In this document: piece after piece, positions 49,208 to 58,542 of the stretch
Numbering within the stretch: position 1 is the stretch's first letter
How the letters are laid out: each line of letters begins with the position of its first letter
DNA from: Streptomyces sp. M92
Lineage (GTDB): Bacteria > Actinomycetota > Actinomycetes > Streptomycetales > Streptomycetaceae
Length of the DNA: 64,000 nt
Direction: 5' to 3'
Assembly (NCBI RefSeq): GCF_028473745.1
Contig: NZ_CP101137.1
Span: 1,612,001 to 1,676,000, forward strand
The notes under the pieces: generated by a model
What the model was told of the DNA's origin: nothing
What the model saw: the letters and a program-made list of their open reading frames with translations, nothing else
Database searches by the model: none
Position numbers and translations under genes: made by a program

Positions 49208-50536
49208 ATGGCTGACCAGACCAACCCGGAGACCCGCACCCGCGAGGCGAACCGTGGGACGCCCGGCGGGTCCGGGCCCTCCGACGCCCAGGACATCACC
49301 CACCAGGGCATCTCACGCCGGCGGCTGCTCGGCACCGCCGGCGCCACCGGGCTCGTGCTCGGCGCGGCGGGCGCCACCGCCGGCTACGCCGCCGCTCCCT
49401 CCTCCGCGGCCACACCGCTCGCCGCGGTGGGCAACGGGCAAGTGAAGTTTCACGTGAAACATCAGCCCGGCATCACCACGCCGATGCAGGCCCGCGGCCA
49501 CCTCGTCGCCTTCGACCTGGCGGCGGGCGCCGGCCGCAAGGAGGCCGCCGCGCTGCTGCGCCGCTGGTCGGACACCGCACGACGGCTGATGGCGGGCGAA
49601 CCGGCCGGACCCCACGACACGGACGTGGCCCGGGACGCGGGACCGTCCTCCCTGACCGTCACCTTCGGGTTCGGGCACAGCTTCTTCGGCCGCACCGGCC
49701 TGGAGAAGGAGCGTCCGGTCGCCCTCGACCCCCTGCCCGACTTCTCCTCCGACCGCCTCGACAAGAACCGCAGCAACGGCGATCTCTGGGTACAGATCGG
49801 CGCCGACGACGCCCTGGTCGCCTTCCACGCCCTGCGCGCGATCCAGAAAGACGCCGGATCGGCCGCCCGCGTCCGCTGGCAGATGAACGGCTTCAACCGC
49901 TCACCGGGCGCCACCGCCCACCCCATGACGGCCCGCAACCTCATGGGCCAGGTCGACGGCACCCGCAACCCCAAACCGGCCGACGCCGACTTCGACCAAC
50001 GGATCTTCGTCCCCGACCACCCCGGCAAGGACGGGACGAACGCACCGGCATGGATGGCGAACGGCTCCTACGTCGTCGTACGCCGCATCCGCATGCTCCT
50101 CGACGACTGGGAGAAGCTGTCGCTCAAGGCCCAGGAGGACGTCATCGGGCGCCGCAAGTCCGACGGGGCACCGCTGTCCGGAGGCACCGAGACGACCGAG
50201 ATGGACCTGGAGAAGACGGACGAAGCCGGAAAGCTGGTCGTCCCGATCAACGCGCACGCCCGGATCTCCCGCCCCGACCAGAACGGCGGCGCGGCCATGG
50301 TCCGGCGCCCCTTCTCCTACCACGACGGCTTCGACGCCGACGGCACCCCGGACGCCGGACTGCTCTTCATCTGCTGGCAGGCCGACCCGCTGCGCGGCTT
50401 CGTGCCGGTGCAGCGCAAGCTGGACCGGGGGGACGCCCTGTCACCGTTCATCCGGCACGAGGCGAGCGGTCTGTTCGCGGTGCCGGGCGGGGCCGCGGAG
50501 GGAGAGTACGTGGGTCAGCGGCTGCTGGAGGGGTGA
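49208..50536 (+). CDS. dtpA: Tat-secreted DyP-type haem peroxidase
   Basis: A 442-residue enzyme. A twin-arginine signal (SRRRLLGTAGATGLVLGAAGA) precedes the dye-decolourising peroxidase domain with the GxxDG motif MGQVDGTRNP, whose Asp assists peroxide cleavage. The distal RPFSYHDGF and LLFICWQADPLRGFVPVQRKL segments are also present. In S. lividans the corresponding protein DtpA works with Sco and ECuC for maturation of the copper oxidase GlxA; the gene order here is the same. A perfect parS site is embedded in codons for KFHVKH (about residues 80-85). Confidence 0.93.
   Translation: MADQTNPETRTREANRGTPGGSGPSDAQDITHQGISRRRLLGTAGATGLVLGAAGATAGYAAAPSSAATPLAAVGNGQVKFHVKHQPGITTPMQARGHLVAFDLAAGAGRKEAAALLRRWSDTARRLMAGEPAGPHDTDVARDAGPSSLTVTFGFGHSFFGRTGLEKERPVALDPLPDFSSDRLDKNRSNGDLWVQIGADDALVAFHALRAIQKDAGSAARVRWQMNGFNRSPGATAHPMTARNLMGQVDGTRNPKPADADFDQRIFVPDHPGKDGTNAPAWMANGSYVVVRRIRMLLDDWEKLSLKAQEDVIGRRKSDGAPLSGGTETTEMDLEKTDEAGKLVVPINAHARISRPDQNGGAAMVRRPFSYHDGFDADGTPDAGLLFICWQADPLRGFVPVQRKLDRGDALSPFIRHEASGLFAVPGGAAEGEYVGQRLLEG
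49447..49460. promoter_or_regulatory. parS site (ParB binding), inside dtpA
   Basis: GTTTCACGTGAAAC is the exact 14-bp palindromic parS consensus of Streptomyces and most bacteria. ParB loads here and spreads for origin segregation during sporulation. It lies within coding sequence. Confidence 0.95.
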
Positions 50537-50616
50537 AACCGGCCGCGCTTCACCCCGGCGGGGGGCCTGCGCGGGACGCGTCAGCCGCCTCGGCCGGGGC
50601 CCATTAGGGTGAGGAC

Positions 50617-51549
50617 ATGCCAGCCAGTTACGCGTATCTCGGTCCCGAAGGCACCTTCACCGAAGTCGCCCTGCGCACACTTCCGGAGACGGCGACCCGG
50701 GAACTGGTCCCGTACGTGTCCGTGCAGTCCGCGCTCGACGCGGTGCGCACCGGCGAGGCCGAGGCCGCGTTCGTACCGATCGAGAACTCCGTCGAGGGCG
50801 GCATCACCACCACCCTCGACGAGCTGGTCGCCGGCCAGCCCTTGATGATCTACCGCGAGGTGCTGCTCTCCATCACCTTCGCGCTGCTCGTCCGCCCCGG
50901 CACCAAGCTCTCCGACATCAAAACGGTCACCGCCCACCCGGCGGCCCAGCCCCAGGTCCGCAACTGGCTCAAGACCCACCTCCCGGACGCCGCCTGGGAA
51001 TCGGCCGCCTCCAACGCGGACGGCGCCCGCCTGGTGCAGGAGGGCCGGTACGACGCGGCCTTCGCCGGCGAGTTCGCCGCGAGCCGATACGGCCTCGAGG
51101 TGCTGGAGTCCGACATCCACGACGCGGAGAACGCCCAGACCCGCTTCGTGCTGGTGGGCCGTCCGGCCCGGCCCGCCGCACCGACCGGCGCGGACAAGAC
51201 GTCCGTCGTGCTCTGGCAGCGCGACGACCACCCCGGCGGCCTGCGCGACCTGCTCGGCGAGTTCGCTACCCGGGGCGTCAACCTGATGCTGCTCCAGTCC
51301 CGGCCCACCGGCGCCGGCATCGGCAACTACTGCTTCTGCATCGACGCCGAGGGCCACATCTCCGACCGCCGGGTCGCCGACGCCCTGATGGGCCTCAAGC
51401 GGTCCTGCCTCCAGGTGCGCTACCTCGGGTCGTACCCGCGCGCGGAGGTCACACCGACGGACGTGGACGCGCTACGGCCGGGAACCTCGGACGAGGAGTT
51501 CGTGGCGGCGGCGGACTGGGTGGCGCGCTGCCAGGACGGCCGCTTCTGA
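50617..51549 (+). CDS. pheA: Prephenate dehydratase
   Basis: A 310-residue monofunctional enzyme converting prephenate to phenylpyruvate in phenylalanine synthesis. It has YAYLGPEGTFTEVALRTLP, VPIENSVEGGITTTLDEL, the LLVRPGTKLSDIKTVTAHPAAQPQ region and NTRF-like AQTRFVLVG. The C-terminal ACT regulatory domain (about 195-275) carries DHPGGLRDLLGEFATRGVNLMLLQSRPT for Phe feedback inhibition. The chorismate mutase domain is absent, as usual in actinobacteria. The ATG at 50617 follows GTGAGGAC. Confidence 0.95.
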   Translation: MPASYAYLGPEGTFTEVALRTLPETATRELVPYVSVQSALDAVRTGEAEAAFVPIENSVEGGITTTLDELVAGQPLMIYREVLLSITFALLVRPGTKLSDIKTVTAHPAAQPQVRNWLKTHLPDAAWESAASNADGARLVQEGRYDAAFAGEFAASRYGLEVLESDIHDAENAQTRFVLVGRPARPAAPTGADKTSVVLWQRDDHPGGLRDLLGEFATRGVNLMLLQSRPTGAGIGNYCFCIDAEGHISDRRVADALMGLKRSCLQVRYLGSYPRAEVTPTDVDALRPGTSDEEFVAAADWVARCQDGRF

Positions 51550-51592
51550 CGGCCGGATTCGGCCAGTGGTAATTCATATCGGTCGATCTTCG

Positions 51593-51894
51593 TTATCCAC
51601 AGGAGTTATCCACAGGTCCTCTTCTCGACCTGGGGACAAGTCGACAACGAACCGCCATTCAGTCGACAAATCCGCCTACAGTCCCCCACTTCATCCACAG
51701 AGTCGCAGGTCACCCTTCGTCCACCTGTTTCTTGACCGCCATACTCCGGAGTGACACCGAGTGTCCCGTTTTCACTCGAAGGTGGGCGCGTGGAAGGTTT
51801 GGACCAACCCTCTCCTGGAATTGAGAATGATCAATTCCAGGAGTCCACAGATCTTTCGCACAGCCTGTGGATAACTTTTCCGGGCTGTGGATTC
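51593..51894. other. Cluster of DnaA-box-like sequences between pheA and serS
   Basis: Perfect TTATCCACA occurs at 51593-51601 and 51606-51614 (forward) and at 51866-51874 (reverse). One-mismatch or similar copies lie at 51631-51639, 51691-51699 and 51886-51894. The 570-bp pheA-serS gap is also AT-rich for this genome and has no gene. DnaA-box clusters outside oriC that titrate DnaA are known in bacteria, including Streptomyces. Confidence 0.7.
51812..51843. repeat. 13-bp perfect inverted repeat in the DnaA-box region
   Basis: CTCCTGGAATTGA (51812-51824) and TCAATTCCAGGAG (51831-51843) flank GAATGA. It lies 260 bp after pheA and is unusually AT-rich for a Streptomyces hairpin. It could be a terminator or a protein-binding site. 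Confidence 0.7.
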
Positions 51895-52119
51895 CGACGG
51901 GCCCCGCTCCCCCAAGTCCCCTCCTGGGCACGGAAATCCGGTCAACTCACCGCCTGCCCGTCGGCTCGTTCCAGGGAATGGGACACCTTTCATTGACAGT
52001 CCGGATCACGGGCCACCTGAGACGCACACAACGGGCAATACCCGCATAACGGAACGCGAGACCCGCGATGGGCAATAGCGAGTCGAGACCCGTCACCGCT
52101 CACCGGTAGCCTTGACCGC

Positions 52120-53397
52120 GTGATTGACCTTCGCCTGCTCCGTGAGGACCCCGACCGTGTGCGCGCGTCCCAGCGCGCCCGTGGAGAGGACGTCGCGCTC
52201 GTCGACTCCCTCCTGTCTGCCGACGAGCGGCGCAGGTCGTCCGGCGTGCGCTTCGACGAGCTGCGCGCCGAGCAGAAGGGCCTCGGCAAGCTCATCGGCA
52301 AGGCCTCCGGGGACGAGAAGGCCGAGCTGCTGAAGCGCGCGAGCCAGCTCGCCGCCGACGTGAAGGCCGCCGACGCCGAGCGCGACAAGGCCGACGCCGA
52401 GACGCAGGAGCTGCTCCAGCGGCTCGGTAACCTCGTCCACCCCGACGTGCCCGTCGGCGGCGAGGAGGACTTCGTCACCCTGGAGACGCACGGCGCGCAC
52501 CGCGACTTCGCGGCCGAGGGCTTCGAGCCCCGCGACCACCTGGAGCTGGGCCAGCTGCTCGGCGCCATCGACGTCGAGCGCGGCGCCAAGGTCTCCGGGT
52601 CGCGCTTCTACTTCCTCACCGGTGTCGGCGCGCTCCTGGAGCTGGCCCTGGTCAACGCGGCGATCGCCCAGGCCACGGCGGCCGGCTTCACGCCGATGCT
52701 CACCCCGGCGCTGGTGCGCCCGCAGTCGATGGCCGGCACCGGCTTCCTCGGCCAGGCCGCGCAGGACGTCTACCACCTCGACAAGGACGACCTGTACCTG
52801 GTGGGCACGTCCGAGGTGCCGCTGGCGGCGTACCACATGGACGAGATCATCGACGCCGAGCGCCTGCCGCTGCGCTACGCCGGCTTCTCACCGTGCTTCC
52901 GCCGCGAGGCGGGCTCGCACGGCAAGGACACGCGGGGCATCTTCCGCGTGCACCAGTTCGACAAGGTCGAGATGTTCTCCTACGTCCTCCCCGAGGAGTC
53001 GCAGGCCGAGCACCAGCGCCTGCTGGAGTGGGAGAAGCAGTGGCTGACGTCGCTGGAGCTGCCGTTCCGGGTCATCGACGTCGCCTCGGCCGACCTGGGC
53101 TCCTCGGCCTCGCGCAAGTACGACTGCGAGGCGTGGATCCCGACGCAGGGCAAGTACCGCGAGCTGACCTCGACCTCGGACTGCACCGAGTTCCAGTCCC
53201 GCCGGCTGTCGATCCGGGTCCGCGAGGACAAGAAGGTGCGCCCGCTGGCCACGCTCAACGGCACGCTGTGCGCGGTTCCGCGCACGATCGTGGCGATCCT
53301 GGAGAACCACCAGCAGGCCGACGGGTCGGTGCGCGTACCCGAGGTGCTGCGTCCGTACCTGGGCGGCCGGGAGGTCCTGGAACCGGTGGCCAAGTGA
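52120..53397 (+). CDS. serS: Seryl-tRNA synthetase
   Basis: A 425-residue class II synthetase. The N-terminal coiled-coil arm (about 1-110) binds the long variable arm of tRNA-Ser. The catalytic core has motif 2 [31 protein letters not shown] and motif 3 [20 protein letters not shown]. The GTG at 52120 begins the standard start [15 protein letters not shown]. The stop overlaps the next gene's GTG (GTGA). Two tRNA-Ser genes also lie in this window. Confidence 0.98.
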   Translation: MIDLRLLREDPDRVRASQRARGEDVALVDSLLSADERRRSSGVRFDELRAEQKGLGKLIGKASGDEKAELLKRASQLAADVKAADAERDKADAETQELLQRLGNLVHPDVPVGGEEDFVTLETHGAHRDFAAEGFEPRDHLELGQLLGAIDVERGAKVSGSRFYFLTGVGALLELALVNAAIAQATAAGFTPMLTPALVRPQSMAGTGFLGQAAQDVYHLDKDDLYLVGTSEVPLAAYHMDEIIDAERLPLRYAGFSPCFRREAGSHGKDTRGIFRVHQFDKVEMFSYVLPEESQAEHQRLLEWEKQWLTSLELPFRVIDVASADLGSSASRKYDCEAWIPTQGKYRELTSTSDCTEFQSRRLSIRVREDKKVRPLATLNGTLCAVPRTIVAILENHQQADGSVRVPEVLRPYLGGREVLEPVAK

Positions 53398-54239
53398 GTG
53401 ACACCGACTCCGCGACGGCCGCTTCCGGCACGGGCACCCCGAGTGATTTCCCGTACCGGATGATCGCCACCGATCTCGACGGCACGCTGCTGCGCGGTGA
53501 CGACACGGTCTCGCAGCGGACCCGGGACGCGCTCGCCGCGGCCACCGCGGCGGGCGCCGCCCACATCGTGGTCACCGGCCGCGCGGTGCCGTGGACCCGG
53601 CACATCCTCGACGACCTCGGCTACAACGGCTTGGCCGTCTGCGGTCAGGGCGCGCAGGTCTACCACGCCGGCGAGCACCGGCTGCTGACCTCGGTCACGC
53701 TGGACCGCCAGTTGGCCGGGGTGGCGCTGGCCAAGATCGAGGTGGAGACCGGCCCGCTGTACCTCGCGGCGAGCCGTGACGGCCTGGACGGTGACGTCCT
53801 GGTCGGCCCGGGCTACTCGGTCGGGGGCGATCTGCCCGCGGTGCCGTTCACCGACGCGTCGGACCTCTGGTCGGCGCCGCTGAACAAGATCTACATCCAG
53901 CATCCGACCCTGTCGGACGACGAGCTTGCCGAGGCGGCCCGACGCACCGCTGGTGGCTTCGTCACGGTGACCATGGCCGGTGCGGGCATCGTCGAGCTGC
54001 TTCCCCTGGGGCTGACCAAGGCCACCGGGCTGTCGCTGGCGGCCCGGCGGCTCGGTCTGAAGGCCTCGGACACGATCGCCTTCGGCGACATGCCCAACGA
54101 CGTCCCGATGTTCGGCTGGGCCGCACGGGGCGTGGCGATGGCCAACGCCCACGAGGAGCTGAAGGCGGTGGCCGACGAGGTGACGTCCTCCAACGACGAG
54201 GACGGCATCGCCGTGGTGCTGGAGCGGCTGGCGGGCTGA
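53394..54239 (+). CDS. Cof-type HAD hydrolase coupled to serS
   Basis: A 281-residue haloacid-dehalogenase phosphatase of the Cof/IIB class. It has motif [12 protein letters not shown] (nucleophile Asp, acid Asp), motif II VVTGRA, a C2B cap (about 95-200) and motif [30 protein letters not shown]. The GTG start overlaps the serS stop (GTGA), giving translational coupling. Substrates of this class are usually sugar phosphates, FMN or pyridoxal phosphate. A paralogue lies at 62463. Confidence 0.9.
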   Translation: MSDTDSATAASGTGTPSDFPYRMIATDLDGTLLRGDDTVSQRTRDALAAATAAGAAHIVVTGRAVPWTRHILDDLGYNGLAVCGQGAQVYHAGEHRLLTSVTLDRQLAGVALAKIEVETGPLYLAASRDGLDGDVLVGPGYSVGGDLPAVPFTDASDLWSAPLNKIYIQHPTLSDDELAEAARRTAGGFVTVTMAGAGIVELLPLGLTKATGLSLAARRLGLKASDTIAFGDMPNDVPMFGWAARGVAMANAHEELKAVADEVTSSNDEDGIAVVLERLAG

Positions 54240-54479
54240 CGCCGCCGACCTGACGCCGACGTCCCGGGCGCCGTCCGGTCTGCCCGGCGACGGGCCTCGC
54301 GCACGGTCCGGACGGCACCGGCGTCCCCGTCGGGGGCCCACGCCGGACGCCTCGCGAGAGACGGTCCGGCGTGCTCGAAGCGGCCGCCCGATGCGCCGGA
54401 GCCGTCCGGCCTCGTGCATCCACCACAGTGCCGGTACGGAAAGCCGGGCGCCACCGATTAAATGCGGACGTAGGGCGCG

Positions 54480-54716
54480 TTACCGTCGGCGCCACCTGCG
54501 GCGGCGGCCCTTGCTGAAGAACCACCCGGCGGGCGGCTCGTCGGAGCGCCACGGCTGCGGTTCCGGCTGCTCCCGGCGCCAGCGGGCGGTGAGCATCCGG
54601 GCACGGGCCGACGGCTCGGAGGTCCCGGCGTCGCGTATGAACTCCTCGTCCAGGACGAGACCGTCCCAGGGGTCGTCACCACCGTGAGCGTCGCGCTGAG
54701 GTGTCTGGTCCGCCAT
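54480..54716 (-). CDS. Small conserved basic Streptomyces protein
   Basis: A 78-residue protein: MADQTPQRDAHGGDDPWDGLVLDEEFIRDAG, then helices and a very basic end (WFFSKGRRRRWRRR). The ATG at 54716 has GGGGAGGACC upstream. WDGLVLDEEFIRDA is a recurrent motif in small Streptomyces proteins. It ends 116 bp before the permease gene starts downstream and shares its direction. The function is unknown. Confidence 0.7.
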   Translation of the reverse strand: MADQTPQRDAHGGDDPWDGLVLDEEFIRDAGTSEPSARARMLTARWRREQPEPQPWRSDEPPAGWFFSKGRRRRWRRR

Positions 54717-54832
54717 TCCGGTCCTCCCCGCCCTGCGTCGTCGCGTTCTCCCGCGTTCTGTCCGGCTCTGCCTCGCCTGCCTCGGCCCAGTGTGCCCGGG
54801 CCGAGGTGAAGGGGCCGTCAGGCCATGGCCCG

Positions 54833-55552
54833 TCACTCCTCCCCGGCGAGCGTCAGCGACCGCAGCTTCTGCCCGGCGTACCAGGTGGCGAGCACGGTCA
54901 CCGCGGCCAGCAGCACCGTCGCCGTCGGCAGGCCGACGTCGGAGGTGACCAGGTTCCCGTCGGCCACCTTCTGCGCCACCGCCAACGACCACTGCTGGAC
55001 GCTCAGCGTGCGGGCCCCGGGGACCAGGGAGCCGAACAGGGCCTCCCAGACGAGGGCGTAGACGAGCCCGAAGACCACCGCGTGCCGGGACACCGTGCCC
55101 AGCAGCAGGAACAGCGCCGCGTAGGCGATGGAGGCGACCAGCGCGGCGATCGTGTAGGCGACGGCGACCTGCTGGCCGTTGCCGTTGAGGATCAGGCCGG
55201 CGAGGAGCGTGGGCACGGCGGAGAAGACCATCGTCACGGCGATGGCGACGATCAGCTTGGTGAAGATGATCGTCGGCCGCTTGATCGGCTTGGACAGCAG
55301 GTACACCACCGATCCATCGTCGATCTCAGGTCCGATGGCGCCGGTGCCGGCGATGACGCCGATGATCGGCACCATGGTGGCGAGCGCGAACCCGCCCAGG
55401 ACGTCGGCCGCGGTCTGGTCGTCGGCTCCCGCGAGGGCGCGTACCGCCACGGCGATGATGAGCAGCAGCAGGGGCAGCGCGCCGAGGATGAGGGCCCGGC
55501 GTCGGCCGAGCAGGGCCCGGTAGGTGAGCCGGGCGACTGTGGGGTCGTACAT
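54833..55552 (-). CDS. ABC-2 type transporter permease
   Basis: A 239-residue membrane protein with six hydrophobic helices (LILGALPLLLLIIAVAVRAL, FALATMVPIIGVIAGTGAIG, LIVAIAVTMVFSAVPTLLAGLIL, AYTIAALVASIAYAALFLLLG, AVVFGLVYALVWEALFGSL, and VLLAAVTVLATWYAG). The IDDGSVVYLLSKPIKRPTII motif before helix 3 is typical of ABC-2 exporters. It follows the ATP-binding gene by 11 bp. It is likely to be the partner of the ATPase at 55564. Confidence 0.88.
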   Translation of the reverse strand: MYDPTVARLTYRALLGRRRALILGALPLLLLIIAVAVRALAGADDQTAADVLGGFALATMVPIIGVIAGTGAIGPEIDDGSVVYLLSKPIKRPTIIFTKLIVAIAVTMVFSAVPTLLAGLILNGNGQQVAVAYTIAALVASIAYAALFLLLGTVSRHAVVFGLVYALVWEALFGSLVPGARTLSVQQWSLAVAQKVADGNLVTSDVGLPTATVLLAAVTVLATWYAGQKLRSLTLAGEE

Positions 55553-55563
55553 TCTTCGGCCTC

Positions 55564-56475
55564 CTACGCCGCGACGAGATACGAGAAGACGGACTCGAGG
55601 GACTCGTCGGACGGCGAGACCGTGAGCAGCCGAATGCCGTGGTCGCGCGCGACCTTGGGCAGCAGGGCCGTGAACCGGCCGAAGTCGACGGCCTGGATGC
55701 GCAGGGCGCCCTCGGCGAGGTCGACCTCGATACCGGACGTCGACGGGTCGGCGATCAGCGCCGCGGCGAGCGCCCGGTCGTCGCTGGAACGTACCAGGTA
55801 CCGGTGCGGCCGGTCGGTCATCAGGCGGCGGATCTTGCGGAAGTCGCCGCTGGCCGCGTGCCGGCCGGCGACGATGACCTCGATGTGCCAGGCGAGCTGT
55901 TCGACCTCTTCGAGGATGTGCGAGGAGAACAGCACCGTGCGGCCCTCGTCGCCCATGCGCCGCAGCAGGTCCATCAGTTGCATGCGCTGGCGGGGGTCCA
56001 TGCCGTTGAACGGCTCGTCGAGCAGGAGCAGGGAGGGGTCGTGCACGAGGGCGCTGGCCATCTTGACGCGCTGCCGCATGCCCTTGGAGTACGTGGCGAT
56101 CTTCCGGTCCTGCGCGTACTCCATCTGCACGGTGGCGAGCGCCTCCTGGGCCGCCTTGGCACCCAGGCCGTGCAGTTCGGCGTTGGCGAGGACGAACTCG
56201 CGGCCGGTCAGGAAGTCGTACATCGCCTCCCGCTCGGGGACGATGCCGATGTGCTGGTAGATGGCCTCGTTGCGCCAGACCGGCTGTCCGTCGAGGGTGA
56301 CGCTGCCGGTGGAGGGGGCCAGGAAGCCGCCCATCATATTGATCAGGGTGGACTTGCCCGCGCCGTTGGGGCCGAGCAGGCCGGTGACACCGGGGCCGAT
56401 CGTCATGGTGACGTCGTTGACGGCGACCACGTTGCCGAACCAGCGGGAGACGTGGTCGATGCTGAGGGTGCTCAC
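55564..56475 (-). CDS. ABC transporter ATP-binding protein (exporter)
   Basis: A 303-residue ATPase with Walker A GPNGAGKST, Q-loop VPEREAMYDFLTGREF, signature YSKGMRQRVKMA, Walker B LLLLDEPFNGMDP and switch His SSHILEEVEQ. The C-terminal extension (about 215-303) resembles the DRI-family regulatory tail. The GTG at 56475 overlaps the upstream permease stop (GTGA). It is the third gene of a four-gene ABC operon made of two ATPase/permease pairs. Confidence 0.92.
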   Translation of the reverse strand: MSTLSIDHVSRWFGNVVAVNDVTMTIGPGVTGLLGPNGAGKSTLINMMGGFLAPSTGSVTLDGQPVWRNEAIYQHIGIVPEREAMYDFLTGREFVLANAELHGLGAKAAQEALATVQMEYAQDRKIATYSKGMRQRVKMASALVHDPSLLLLDEPFNGMDPRQRMQLMDLLRRMGDEGRTVLFSSHILEEVEQLAWHIEVIVAGRHAASGDFRKIRRLMTDRPHRYLVRSSDDRALAAALIADPSTSGIEVDLAEGALRIQAVDFGRFTALLPKVARDHGIRLLTVSPSDESLESVFSYLVAA

Positions 56476-57380
56476 AGTCCCACCTTCTTGTAGCGGCGCA
56501 GCAGCAGGCCGTAGGCGCCGGCGATCAGCCCGAGGGTGACGAGGACGTAGACCGCGCCCTCGGCATTGCTCGGTCCGATCCCGCCTGGGAAGGCCGAGGT
56601 GGCGCCCAGGAAGGCGGACTGCACACCGTCGATGAGGGTGATCGGCGAGAACAGGCCGATCCAGGCGACGGCGCCGGTGCTGCCCTGGACGTCCGCGATG
56701 GCCTGGAGTGTGGAGACCGCGCCGTAGGTGATGGTCAGGACGGCGATGACGGCCGCGATGCCGAAGCCGCGGCGCGGGGTGACCGACGCGACGACCAGGC
56801 CGAGGCCGGCGAAGAGGAGCGAGAGCAGTGCCACGGAGACGAGTCCCTGTGCGAACCCCTTGGTCTGGTCCGCGAAGTCGAGTTTGGCGAGCAGCGCGCC
56901 CACGTAGAGCACCACGAGCGGTGCGGCGGTGAGGATGAACAGGGCCGACGCCAGCGACGCGTACTTGGCGCGGACGTAGTCGGCGGTCTCGATGGGCCGC
57001 GAGAAGTACAGCGGCACGGTCTTGAAGCGCAGGTCGCGGGAGACGGACTGGGGGGCCTGCGAGGCGACGTAGAGGCTGATGACGGCCTGCAGCACGATGG
57101 CGTAGCGCGTGTAGTCCAGCGGCAGTTCGTTCGCCTTGGTGGCGACGGCCACGGCGACCATGATGGCCGCGGGCAGGCACATCACCACGAACAGCAGCAT
57201 CGGCAGAACCTTGGACTTGACCGAGCGGCCGAGGCCGTAGGCACCGCGCAGGGACTGCGAGTACAGCGAGCGGCGGGCATAGGCGCGGCCGAGGCGGGGG
57301 CCGTCGTAGTTGCGGTAGCCGATGTTGTGGATGCGGGTCTGGTCACCCGCCGCAGTGGCTACGGGCTGCTCAGTTGCCAT
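56472..57380 (-). CDS. ABC transporter permease
   Basis: A 302-residue protein. A cytoplasmic N-terminal tail (TRIHNIGYRNYDGPRLGRAYARRSLYSQSLRGAYGLGR) leads into six hydrophobic helices beginning MLLFVVMCLPAAIMVAVAVA. LRFKTVPLYFSRPIETADYVRAKYASL is the conserved inter-helix motif of ABC-2 exporters. It overlaps the upstream ATPase by 11 bp and the downstream ATPase by GTGA. It is probably the partner of the ATPase at 57370. Confidence 0.88.
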   Translation of the reverse strand: MATEQPVATAAGDQTRIHNIGYRNYDGPRLGRAYARRSLYSQSLRGAYGLGRSVKSKVLPMLLFVVMCLPAAIMVAVAVATKANELPLDYTRYAIVLQAVISLYVASQAPQSVSRDLRFKTVPLYFSRPIETADYVRAKYASLASALFILTAAPLVVLYVGALLAKLDFADQTKGFAQGLVSVALLSLLFAGLGLVVASVTPRRGFGIAAVIAVLTITYGAVSTLQAIADVQGSTGAVAWIGLFSPITLIDGVQSAFLGATSAFPGGIGPSNAEGAVYVLVTLGLIAGAYGLLLRRYKKVGL

Positions 57381-58344
57381 GGCCGACCGCCTCCTTCCGG
57401 TCTGCGTCGCTGTCCTTGAAGACCTCCGAGATGTGGTGCCGGCGCTGCTCCATGCGCACCAGGCCGAGGCCCAGGTCGGCGATGACGTCCCGGACCAGGT
57501 CGTAGGTGTCCTCGCCCGCCGCGGTGAGCAGCAGGACGTGGCCGGCGCCGGGCAGGCCGCTGCCGTCCTGGACGCTCACGCCGCGTGCGTGGAGTGCGTC
57601 GCGGACCGCGCGGGTGCCGTCGGAGTGTTCGTCGGTGTCGGTGACCTCGATCGCGAGGGTCGTCGTGGTCTGGGTGAAGTCCGTGGTGGAGCTGGAGCGC
57701 AGCAGCTTCCCGCCGTCGACGACGACGACGTGGTCGCAGGTGCGTTCCAGCTCGCCCAGCAGGTGCGAGGTGACCAGGACGGAGATGCCGAAGTCGGTGT
57801 GGATACGGCGGATGAGGCCGAGCATCTCGTCGCGGCCCACCGGGTCGAGGCCGTTGGTCGGCTCGTCGAGGAAGACCAGCTGGGGGTCGTGGACCAGGGC
57901 CTGCGCGAGTTTCACGCGCTGTTTCATGCCGGTGGAGTAGCCGCCGATGGGCCGGTACCGCTCCTCGTACAGGCCGACGTGGCGCAGGGTGTCGGCCGTG
58001 CGTTCGCGGGCGGCGGTGGGCGGCAGGCCGGACATGCGTGCCATGTGGACGACGAACTCGGTGGCCGAGACGTCGGGTGGCAGGCAGTCGTGTTCCGGCA
58101 TGTAGCCGACTCGCTCGCGGATGTCGGCGCCCTTGGTGGCGACATCGAGTCCGAGCACCTCGGCCCGGCCCTCGGTGGCGGGAGACAGACCCAGCAGGAT
58201 CTTGATCAGGGTGGACTTGCCGGCGCCGTTGGCGCCGACGAGTCCGGTCACACCGGGTCCGACGTCCACGGAGAGCCGGTCGAGAGCGGTCACCCGGGGG
58301 AACCGCTTGCTCAGGCTTTCGGTCGCGATCACAGTCACATCCAT
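57370..58344 (-). CDS. ABC transporter ATP-binding protein (exporter)
   Basis: A 324-residue ATPase with Walker A GANGAGKSTL, Q-loop MPEHDCLPPDVSATEF, signature YSTGMKQRVKLA, Walker B LVFLDEPTNGLDP and switch His TSHLLGELE. A C-terminal extension of about 100 residues follows. It is the first gene of the operon. The start at 58344 (MDVTVIATES) is the usual family length, although the Shine-Dalgarno is poor; a GTG at 58335 is also possible. The exported substrate is unknown. Confidence 0.9.
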   Translation of the reverse strand: MDVTVIATESLSKRFPRVTALDRLSVDVGPGVTGLVGANGAGKSTLIKILLGLSPATEGRAEVLGLDVATKGADIRERVGYMPEHDCLPPDVSATEFVVHMARMSGLPPTAARERTADTLRHVGLYEERYRPIGGYSTGMKQRVKLAQALVHDPQLVFLDEPTNGLDPVGRDEMLGLIRRIHTDFGISVLVTSHLLGELERTCDHVVVVDGGKLLRSSSTTDFTQTTTTLAIEVTDTDEHSDGTRAVRDALHARGVSVQDGSGLPGAGHVLLLTAAGEDTYDLVRDVIADLGLGLVRMEQRRHHISEVFKDSDADRKEAVGHGN

Positions 58345-58542
58345 GACAGTAGTGACGGGCGCCACTGAGGTCGTCAGACCGGAGAGCCGTCTTCGCGTCA
58401 GTCTCGAGTAGTACGGGCCCGTAGGGGATGCCGTGCCTGAGAGCTACGGCGCGAGGGCGCGGGGCCGCGCCTCGCACCCTATTGACGGCGGGTCTAACAA
58501 CTGGGAGATTCGGCGACGTCGCTGGGCGGAGGGGAGTCAACG

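Noticed and set aside
51550..52119. A T-box or other riboswitch before serS
   Set aside because: I found no T-box core sequence or specifier stem. The inverted repeat at 51812-51843 is too far from serS and is surrounded by DnaA-box-like sequences instead.
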